Program-made: the position numbers and the translations under genes
Assembly: GCA_038527215.1 (NCBI GenBank)
Contig: JBCBGC010000029.1
Coordinates: 1-64,000 of the forward strand
Source: JAWPMV01 sp038527215
GTDB lineage: Bacteria; Bacteroidota; Bacteroidia; J057
Length of the DNA: 64,000 nt
Direction of reading: 5' to 3'
Shown here: one piece after another, positions 57,616 through 64,000 of the stretch
Position numbering within the stretch: the first letter of the stretch is position 1
How the letters are laid out: the number at the start of each line of letters is the position of its first letter
Notes under the pieces: generated by a model
What the model saw: only the letters and a program-made list of their open reading frames with translations
The model's database searches: none
Told to the model about the DNA's origin: nothing

Positions 57616-60600
57616 ACCCATTTATTGAAACCATCACCAGCCAGGAACCAGCGGTCCGTAACCGGGCCTTTCTTAGTATATGCCGGGAATTCTCTCCCCC
57701 CGCCCTGGAAAAGGCTTTACTAGAACTAGATGCTTTTCGCCAGCAGACCCCCAATTTATACGAAAGGGTCAGAGCCAGTCTCTTTCTGGCCGCAGGTTAC
57801 CGCTTCGTATTGGCTCCTGCTCCAGAACTGCCGGAGGTCGGATTTTTACCTTTTGAGGGCTTCGGTGCCTTGCTGGATCGCCGCTTTGAAGAAACCATCC
57901 AGGCCTTTCAGACCGTGGCGGCGCGAGAAGGCCTAAGCGGAACCATTGCCAGTGGACTGGCAGAAGCCTATCATCATCTGAGTTTCCAGATTCTCAGCGA
58001 CCAGGTTAGAAAAAGTGTCAGGGCCAGCCAGGGCAATCAATGGATGTTCCGCATTGGGCATGCGGATGAACTCCCCTTGAGAATCCTGCCCGCCTTACTC
58101 CAATTGGATGCCAAATATGGCCTCTATCCAATTTTGCAGGAACAGACTTCGGTCCGCATGGACCTTAGTCATAGCTGCTGGTCTGATATCTTTTTTCTGG
58201 GCATGGATTACCCCGAAGGAGCGCAGGTTCTCAATGTCTCCATTGACCTGGGCGTATTTGGGCGGGATAAGGAAATCAGACCTCCTATTTCCACCTACCT
58301 GCGGGTGATACCAGAGCCCGTGCTCCGGCTGACCAGCGTAGACCTGCAGGCCAGCAAGGATATCACCGAGCTTTCTGACCTGTTCAATTTTGGCAACGAT
58401 TACCTAAGCCTCTTGAAAGCGGGTGTCATAGCCAGCGGACTGATTCCTCCTGCTTTCGAGGGGAGCCATCAGCGTTTGACCCGCATCCTCACCCGACTCG
58501 TAGGACCAGGTTTGGGCATTGAATTGGTTACCCAGGTAAACGATATCCCGAAGGGCTCTCGCTTTGCCGTCTCTACCAACCTGCTGGGTTCCATCATCGC
58601 TTTGCTGATGCGGGCCAGTGGTCAAACCCAGGCGCTCGAAGGGCCCTTGCAAGAAACCGAACGTCGACTCGTGGCTTCCCGCGCCATCCTCGGAGAATGG
58701 CTGGGGGGATCAGGGGGAGGTTGGCAGGATTCCGGAGGGGTATGGCCTGGATTTAAGGCGATCCGCGGAGCCTTGGCCCAGGAGGGCGATCCAGAATATG
58801 GAATCAGCCGGGGATGTTTGCTCCCGCAACATCAGGTGTTGGGCGAAGGCAGCCTGCACCCCGAAATGGAAGCACGACTTGCTCAATCCCTGGTCCTGAT
58901 GCATGGAGGGATGGCCCAAAACGTGGGGCCTATTTTGGAAATGGTTACGGAAAAATATCTGCTACGCAGTGAGAGTGAATGGGCAGCCCGCCTGCAAACC
59001 CAGGAGATTTTTAACGGTATCCTCAGCGCCTTGCGTGAAGGCAATGTGGCGGAACTGGCACGGCAAACTACCCGCAACTGGGACGGACCTCTGAAAACCA
59101 TCATTCCCTGGGCCTCCAACCATTACACGGAGGCCTTGATCAAGAAAGCGAAAAAGGCTTTTGGGGCAGATTTCTGGGGCTTTCTGATGTTGGGGGGCAT
59201 GTCGGGAGGAGGCATGGGCATGTTTGTCAATCCAGAGGAATACGGCCAGGCCAAGGTACAGGTCCTGGAAATCCTTGGCGAAACGAAAAAGGAGCTGGAA
59301 AGAAGTATGCCTTTTGCCATGGAACCCGTCGTCTATAATTTTCAAGTCAATCCCCGTGGCTCTACCGCTACCCTTCTGCGAGAAAATCAAGCCCTGCTGA
59401 CCGAAAAGTATTATGGTCTGCATTTGCCGGACCTGGTGAGAATGGAGAGTGAATCCCTCACCGACCAGCGGCGCAAAGAAATAGACCTCTACACCCGATT
59501 ATCTGCCTCGGGGGAGAAAGCCTATCCCATTCTCCGCACCGTCATAGGCAATCTGTTTCGGGTGCGAGATCATGCAGAACGGGATTTGCTGGAGCAGGAA
59601 AACCAAAAAGTGCTGAAAATCAAGCAGGAAAATGGCTTTGATCCTATCCAGCACGAACAGTTAAGGCAAGACATGCAAAAGGGCCGAATCGGCCTGGCCC
59701 GAAATCGCCTGTCCGTGGATACGATCATTGAAGATGTGGAAGACCGAGATGTGCATAAATGGGAGCAGGTAAAAGATCCTTCTTTGGGCACTGCCGCCCT
59801 CAAGGCGGGTAAAGTAGCGGTCGTCAGCCTGGCTGGCGGGGTTGGGAGCCGCTGGACGCAGGGGGCGGGCGTCATCAAGGCCTTAAACCCGTTTTGTGAA
59901 ATAGCCGATCAACACCGTTCCTTCCTGGAAATTCATCTGGCAAAGACCCGCCACAAAGCCCAGGCCTATGGGGTAGACATTCCCCATATCGTTGCCACCA
60001 GTTACCTAACCCACAAACCCATCCAGGAAAAACTCCTCCAAAGCCAGACTTTTGGATATGACGGAAGTACCTACCTTTCTCCCGGCAGGTCTATCTCTCA
60101 GCGATTTATCCCCCTGGAAAGGGACTTGCGCTTTTTATGGGAGGAAATGCCCCAGGAAACCCTGGATGAGAACAAGCAAAAAGTCCAGGACGCGGTCCGG
60201 GAAGCCCTCATAGGCTGGGCCCGGTCAAAAGGAGAAGGAGCCGACTATACCGATAACCTGGCCTTACAGCGCCTCAGTCCGATGGGACACTGGTATGAGC
60301 TCTCCAATATGTTCAGAAACGGAACCCTGGCCCGGGTTCTCAGAGAGCACCCGCAGGTGGAAACCCTCATGCTGCACAACATCGACACCCTGGGGGCGGA
60401 CGTAGACGAAAGGGCGCTGGCCGTGCATTTGGCTCGCCAACAGACCCTTACCTTTGAAGTGGTTCCCCGCTGGATAGAGGATAGAGGCGGCGGACTAGCC
60501 CGGGTAAACGGCCGCCTTCGCTTGTTGGAAGGCTTGGCACAGCCGAGGGAAGAAGATGAACTCCGGCTCAGCTATTACAATACCATGACCACCTGGATTC

Positions 60601-60953
60601 AGATAGATGAGCTGCTGGCTACCTACGGCCTGACCCGGACCGACCTGGAGGGTCCTCAGGAAATCATAGACGAAGCCGTGCGAAATCTGGCCCGCCGCAT
60701 GCCTACCTATGTTACCATCAAGAATGTAAAATACCGCTGGGGACATGGGCAGGAAGATATCTATCCCGTGGCCCAGGTAGAAAAACTCTGGAGCGATATG
60801 TCAGCCCTGAACGATCTGGCTTGCGGGTATTTGGTGGTGCCCAGAAACCGGGGACAGCAACTCAAGGAACCCGCCCAACTCGATGCCTGGGTCAATGATG
60901 GAAGTCTGGCCTATATTGCTAAACTCTGTGGTTGGGAAGCCTCGGCAAATTAA
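57612..60953 (+). CDS. Fusion of GHMP-kinase-like and UDP-sugar pyrophosphorylase regions
   Basis: A 1113-aa single open frame. Residues ~175-430 resemble the GHMP sugar-kinase fold: DLSHSCWSDIFFLGMDYPEG stands where fucokinases have a D-L-x-G-G-W-x-D-T-P-P start, IPKGSRFAVSTNLLG stands at the ATP loop (normally P-x-G-S-G-L-G-T-S), and GGSGGGWQDSGGVWPG is the third motif. The ATP loop is degenerate. Residues ~730-1105 are a UDPGP-type nucleotidyltransferase: VVSLAGGVGSRWTQGAGV, LMLHNIDTLGADVD, GGGLARVNGRLRLLEG, YYNTMTTWIQIDEL. The order kinase then pyrophosphorylase is reversed compared with Bacteroides Fkp. Probable role: sugar to sugar-1-phosphate to UDP-sugar. The kinase activity is less sure because of the altered loop. 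Confidence 0.8.
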   Translation: MNPFIETITSQEPAVRNRAFLSICREFSPPALEKALLELDAFRQQTPNLYERVRASLFLAAGYRFVLAPAPELPEVGFLPFEGFGALLDRRFEETIQAFQTVAAREGLSGTIASGLAEAYHHLSFQILSDQVRKSVRASQGNQWMFRIGHADELPLRILPALLQLDAKYGLYPILQEQTSVRMDLSHSCWSDIFFLGMDYPEGAQVLNVSIDLGVFGRDKEIRPPISTYLRVIPEPVLRLTSVDLQASKDITELSDLFNFGNDYLSLLKAGVIASGLIPPAFEGSHQRLTRILTRLVGPGLGIELVTQVNDIPKGSRFAVSTNLLGSIIALLMRASGQTQALEGPLQETERRLVASRAILGEWLGGSGGGWQDSGGVWPGFKAIRGALAQEGDPEYGISRGCLLPQHQVLGEGSLHPEMEARLAQSLVLMHGGMAQNVGPILEMVTEKYLLRSESEWAARLQTQEIFNGILSALREGNVAELARQTTRNWDGPLKTIIPWASNHYTEALIKKAKKAFGADFWGFLMLGGMSGGGMGMFVNPEEYGQAKVQVLEILGETKKELERSMPFAMEPVVYNFQVNPRGSTATLLRENQALLTEKYYGLHLPDLVRMESESLTDQRRKEIDLYTRLSASGEKAYPILRTVIGNLFRVRDHAERDLLEQENQKVLKIKQENGFDPIQHEQLRQDMQKGRIGLARNRLSVDTIIEDVEDRDVHKWEQVKDPSLGTAALKAGKVAVVSLAGGVGSRWTQGAGVIKALNPFCEIADQHRSFLEIHLAKTRHKAQAYGVDIPHIVATSYLTHKPIQEKLLQSQTFGYDGSTYLSPGRSISQRFIPLERDLRFLWEEMPQETLDENKQKVQDAVREALIGWARSKGEGADYTDNLALQRLSPMGHWYELSNMFRNGTLARVLREHPQVETLMLHNIDTLGADVDERALAVHLARQQTLTFEVVPRWIEDRGGGLARVNGRLRLLEGLAQPREEDELRLSYYNTMTTWIQIDELLATYGLTRTDLEGPQEIIDEAVRNLARRMPTYVTIKNVKYRWGHGQEDIYPVAQVEKLWSDMSALNDLACGYLVVPRNRGQQLKEPAQLDAWVNDGSLAYIAKLCGWEASAN

Positions 60954-61042
60954 GCTGGCAATTTTGCCGCAATTCATATTTGAGGATGGGGGAATGATTT
61001 AGGATTTTCCGGAAAAAGGGAATTATCTAAACATTCGAACCT

Positions 61043-62188
61043 ATGAAACAGCTACTTAACGCAACAACCTTGCTGACGGCTTTGCTATGCTGTCAACTAA
61101 GTTTTGCCCAACTCACCAGCCCTCCCAGCGGATGGAGCCAAAAGAGCGAAGTCTCTCAGTGGATTGGCCTGGCCAAAGTAACCATCAATTACAGCAGCCC
61201 AGACGTCACGGACAATGCCGGCAACTCCAGAGACGGGCAGATCTGGGGAAAACTCGTGCCTTATGGGCTCAATAACCTGGGATTTGGTACCTCCCAAAGC
61301 GCCCCCTGGCGAGCCGGTGCTAATGAAAACACCATTTTCACCGTTTCCCACGATGTCAACATCGAAGGAAAAAAACTGAAGGCCGGAACCTATGGCCTGC
61401 ACATGATTGCCCGTCCCGAAGGAGAAAAATGGACCGTCATTTTTTCTCATAACTCCGGTGCCTGGGGCAGTTTTTTCTATGATGCTTCCGAAGATGCGCT
61501 CCGGGTGGAGGTCATGCCGAAGAAAAATGAATTCACGGAATGGCTTACCTACGAGTTTATCGACCGCAAAAAGGATCACGCTGTAGCCAGCCTGCAATGG
61601 GAAAGAATCCTCGTCCCCTTCAAAATTGAAGTGGAGAACCTGACCGATATGTATGTGTCGACCATGCGTCAGGAACTGCAAAGTTCTCCGGGCTTCTCCT
61701 GGCAATCCTGGGTGACGGCGACCAACTATTGTGTGCAAAATCAGACCAACCTCGAAGAAGCCCTTGCCTGGTCAGATCAAGCCATTAGCGCGCCTTTTGT
61801 CGGACAAAAGAATTTTACCACCCTGCAAGCCAAAGCTTCGGTCCTCATGGCCATGAAAAAGCAGGACGAAGCCATGGGCATCATGGATGAAGCCATCAAT
61901 CATGCCAGTGCGGTTCCCGGTCAGATTCATGTGTACGGCAGGCAGTTGCTTACGATGGGCATGAAGGAAAAAGCCATGGAGGTGTTTAAAAAGAATGCAG
62001 AGAAAAACCCCGGGGTTTGGCCGGTTAATGTAGGTCTGACCCGAGGATATTCCGCGATGGGTGAGTACAAAAAAGCCATTAAACACGCTAAGCTGGCCCT
62101 GGAAAATGTGCCCCAGGGAGACAACATCAACGGCCCCAGCCTTGAAGCCATGATTGAAAAACTGTCCAAAGGAGAGGATGTGAATTAA
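61043..62188 (+). CDS. DUF2911 protein with TPR C-terminus
   Basis: A 381-aa exported protein. The signal peptide ends in SFAQ. Residues ~22-195 match DUF2911: LTSPPSGWSQKSEVSQWIGL, VTINYSSPDVTDN, RDGQIWGKLVPYG, PWRAGANENTIFTVSHDV, LKAGTYGLHMI and WTVIFSHNSGAWGSFFYD. The rest (~215-381) is helical TPR-type (LEEALAWSDQAISAPF, AMGIMDEAINHASAV, AMEVFKKNAEKNPGVWPVNVG, YKKAIKHAKLALENV). Function unknown; probably periplasmic. A terminator follows. Confidence 0.9.
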   Translation: MKQLLNATTLLTALLCCQLSFAQLTSPPSGWSQKSEVSQWIGLAKVTINYSSPDVTDNAGNSRDGQIWGKLVPYGLNNLGFGTSQSAPWRAGANENTIFTVSHDVNIEGKKLKAGTYGLHMIARPEGEKWTVIFSHNSGAWGSFFYDASEDALRVEVMPKKNEFTEWLTYEFIDRKKDHAVASLQWERILVPFKIEVENLTDMYVSTMRQELQSSPGFSWQSWVTATNYCVQNQTNLEEALAWSDQAISAPFVGQKNFTTLQAKASVLMAMKKQDEAMGIMDEAINHASAVPGQIHVYGRQLLTMGMKEKAMEVFKKNAEKNPGVWPVNVGLTRGYSAMGEYKKAIKHAKLALENVPQGDNINGPSLEAMIEKLSKGEDVN

Positions 62189-62225
62189 GGTTTCAGTAGC
62201 AAGATTGCTATTACTACGCAAGACA

Positions 62226-62255
62226 AGAGGCTGCCCATAAGGACAGCCTCTTTCT
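62226..62255 (+). terminator. Terminator after the DUF2911 gene
   Basis: agaggctg (62226-62233) pairs with cagcctct (62244-62251), followed by tttct. Confidence 0.7.
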
Positions 62256-62311
62256 AGCTTAGGGAATTAAGCGAAACATACTCGTTGACTAAAAGCAAGG
62301 ACCAGGATGGC

Positions 62312-63526
62312 TTATCTGGTGGTTTCGGTTTCCCTGGTTTGGGAGGTTGATTTATTTTCCCGAAAGCGACTGAGAATGTGTTCCATTTGCTTTCCACCGG
62401 CTTCTCGTCCACCCAGCCCAAAGGCCAGGGCTACGGCTACGGCTATAGAGCCAAGGGTAAGCCCAAAGGCCAGGGTTACAATTTCATTAGCGATGCCCAT
62501 GGTCCGGAGAGAGATGGCTAGAAACAATCCCAGAATGGCTACCCGGGCGATGCCCGCCAGGAATGAATCTCCCCCCCTGCTCAGAGAGGTATGCGCCAGC
62601 TTGCTCACAAAGTTGCCGACCACCAATACTACCAGGCCAAAGAATATTTGACTGATCATCGCCAGCAGGCGCTCTAACATGCCACTTACTTCCGGCATAT
62701 TCAGGTAGCTGGCTGCTGCGATCACTCCCCCGAACATCAGGAAGAAAAAAGCCCCATTGGCGATCATGCCAGACATCTGGCGGTTCTCTCCCACCAGACT
62801 GCTCAGGCCCAGCCTTTCTGGCAAGTGGTCGGCCCCCAGGCTGCTCAATAGCTCCTTGAGCCAACCCGTCACAAAGCGACCTCCAATGAAAAAAACACCG
62901 AGGGTGATGGCCGCGGCCAGGATATTGGGAATGGCATTGATGAAGGAGGAAAGCATTTCCTTAGCCGGTTCAGAAATAGTTTTGATCTGCAAGGCATCCA
63001 GGGCTACGATCAGCACCGGGATGAAGACGAACAGAAAAACAATTTTTTTGGCGATGTTCGACAGGTCAATGCTGGAACTAACGCCTACTTTCTCGGAAAC
63101 GTTTTCCAGAAAGTTTCCGGCCATGTTTACCACTTCGGAAGCAATACTGGCGATGACATAGCCGGCAAAACCGATGATCAGGGCCGCCACCAGGTTCGGA
63201 ATAAAGCCGACAAATTCAGCGACCATTTGCTTAAGCGGGTCCAGCACCTGGCTAACGCCCAACATTTCCAGCACCACCATGAGGACCACCGTTAGCACCA
63301 CATAGTAAACCAGCCTGGCAATCATCGGGCTGACCAAAACAGGTTTACTGGCCTTGCGGTTGATCCGTTCATCCAGTTGGGCGCGCTTGAGCAGGCGGGA
63401 GGTAAGGCGTCGGAGTCCACCGGCAATAAACCAGCCGATCACCAGCACCAGCAGGGCGCCCAATACACCTGGCAGCAGGCCACCAAGTTGTTCGAGGAAA
63501 TGTGAAAAAGTTTCCATGAAGTCCAT
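62312..63526 (-). CDS. TM-helix-repeat membrane protein (mechanosensitive-channel-related)
   Basis: A 404-aa integral membrane protein with at least nine hydrophobic segments. It shows repeated conserved TM-helix units (PF05552 type): LLPGVLGALLVLVIGWFIAGGL, FIPNLVAALIIGFAGYVIASIASEVV, AIPNILAAAITLGVFFIGGRFVTGWL, then a Leu/Ala-rich end. The classical MscS beta and alpha/beta cytoplasmic domain is missing, so it is a TM-helix-only member related to CmpX-like proteins. A role in membrane tension or osmotic response is suggested by the family. A short Gly/Arg-rich tail (GLGGREAGGKQ) ends it. Confidence 0.85.
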   Translation of the reverse strand: MDFMETFSHFLEQLGGLLPGVLGALLVLVIGWFIAGGLRRLTSRLLKRAQLDERINRKASKPVLVSPMIARLVYYVVLTVVLMVVLEMLGVSQVLDPLKQMVAEFVGFIPNLVAALIIGFAGYVIASIASEVVNMAGNFLENVSEKVGVSSSIDLSNIAKKIVFLFVFIPVLIVALDALQIKTISEPAKEMLSSFINAIPNILAAAITLGVFFIGGRFVTGWLKELLSSLGADHLPERLGLSSLVGENRQMSGMIANGAFFFLMFGGVIAAASYLNMPEVSGMLERLLAMISQIFFGLVVLVVGNFVSKLAHTSLSRGGDSFLAGIARVAILGLFLAISLRTMGIANEIVTLAFGLTLGSIAVAVALAFGLGGREAGGKQMEHILSRFRENKSTSQTRETETTR

Positions 63527-63830
63527 TTTCGTATGAATTATAGTGTGATTTCGAAAAGTCAGAATGTAGGACGCATGGTAGCTTTATGACGAGGCAAAAC
63601 AGGCGGGTCACAGCTCAGAGAGGCGCGCGTAGGAGAATAAAACCTTCGAAAAATGAATAATTAGGCAGTTTTTACGGTTAATCCCGGCGGACTAAGCATG
63701 GGTGAATGTCTGACCGGCCCCGGGCCTTTTATCCGAAAAATCCCCGATCCCAGCGTCTCAATTGACAACTGGAACCGGGGACGAAAATTCCGAAAATAGG
63801 ATAGTGTTTATTTCGGACAAATTTCTGTTA
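63527..63830. other. Intergenic region without recognised features
   Basis: 304 bp between the TM-helix protein start and the stop of the M14 gene. A possible weak hairpin on the minus strand (tttcgga ... tccgaaa around 63790-63818) follows the M14 stop. No gene is seen. Confidence 0.4.
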
Positions 63831-64000
63831 CTAGGGCACAAAGACCCTTGACCCAAAGAAAATTGCGTTAAAAAAAAGTTTGTTGGTCCCCCACCAACTG
63901 CCTCTGAAGTTGGGGTTAAAGGCGAACATGATGGCCCTTCCCTGACCAACGGAGCTAACCAGAACCGCCGCTGAATTCTTCAGGCTGTCCAGGTTCGCCT
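63831..64000 (-). CDS. M14 family zinc carboxypeptidase, 3' end only
   Basis: Only the last ~56 codons are in the window, reading from the right edge to TAG at 63831-63833. The visible tail includes SSVGQGRAIMFAFNPNFRGSW and ends NKLFFNAIFFGSRVFVP in two parts. The phrase G-x-G-x-x-I-x-F-x-x-N-P-N-F-R-x-x-W-x-G-T-N-K-L-F-x-N-A-I-F-F-G is the usual C-terminus of large Bacteroidota M14 metallocarboxypeptidases. The catalytic domain lies outside, so activity cannot be checked here. Confidence 0.75.
   Translation of the reverse strand, partial: ANLDSLKNSAAVLVSSVGQGRAIMFAFNPNFRGSWWGTNKLFFNAIFFGSRVFVP

Noticed and set aside
63758..63949. 63-codon minus-strand open frame
   Set aside because: It is out of frame with the M14 carboxypeptidase tail, which matches a known family end.

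Overview
The window looks like a chromosomal segment of a Bacteroidota bacterium, most likely from the Saprospiria (Lewinella/Haliscomenobacter side). The pointers are: several secreted proteins ending in type IX secretion (T9SS type A) sorting domains with the PNPA-type motif; large PKD/SprB-repeat surface proteins; 6-bladed-propeller lipoproteins; the ftsX-DUF3098-uppP gene order; DUF3127 and DUF2911 proteins; and a TAnnTTTG promoter box. I see no rRNA, tRNA, CRISPR array, prophage or intact insertion sequence. The genus assignment is an inference.

Layout. 1-8.2 kb: the 5' part of a large secreted protein, a non-coding repeat block bounded by a perfect 19-bp inverted repeat (2013-2823), a response regulator, a DUF3127 OB-fold-like protein with an SSB-type acidic tail, xseB-xseA, a T9SS cargo protein, a TlpA-like thioredoxin and an SH3 lipoprotein. 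8.2-15 kb: a NeuD-like acetyltransferase, a T9SS protein, and a divergent locus of sigma factor plus membrane TPR anti-sigma-like protein facing a 1009-aa TPR-CHAT protease-like protein; then purE. 15.3-25.3 kb: two tandem ~1170-aa T9SS surface paralogues, then an operon of a small Cys-containing secreted peptide and two propeller lipoproteins. 25.4-32.1 kb: two serine hydrolases, a Stf0-like sulfotransferase, an Imm53-like protein, an unknown gene, a SanA-like protein, an alpha/beta hydrolase and a VOC protein. 32.3-39.9 kb: a lipoprotein, ftsX-DUF3098-uppP, a class III aminotransferase, twin DUF4190 proteins, and an ECF sigma / anti-sigma-like pair followed by a DUF2807 protein. 40-42.7 kb: a 41-bp tandem repeat array and a ROK kinase - AlkC-like - GNAT operon.

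42.7-51.5 kb is the most interesting block: a complete RiPP cluster of the grasp-with-spasm type, all on the minus strand. It has a C39-peptidase ABC exporter, an HlyD adaptor, a small HTH protein, five short precursor peptides with double-glycine leaders, an ATP-grasp maturase (gwsG), a SPASM-domain maturase with no radical-SAM CxxxCxxC motif (gwsS), and a secreted protein of unknown function. Four of the five precursors were too short or too easily missed for routine gene calling. Each precursor has a copy of a 19-bp imperfect palindrome 47-63 nt upstream of its start codon, and four of five are followed by their own, sequence-unrelated terminator hairpin. The expected product is one or more macrocyclised, exported peptides.

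51.7-64 kb: an S74-chaperone adhesin-like protein with a coupled T9SS protein, an outer-membrane barrel, a sugar-nucleotide pair (a GalU-like transferase translationally coupled to a 1113-aa fusion of a GHMP-kinase-like region with a UDP-sugar pyrophosphorylase), a DUF2911-TPR protein, a TM-helix-repeat channel-like protein and the 3' end of an M14 carboxypeptidase gene.
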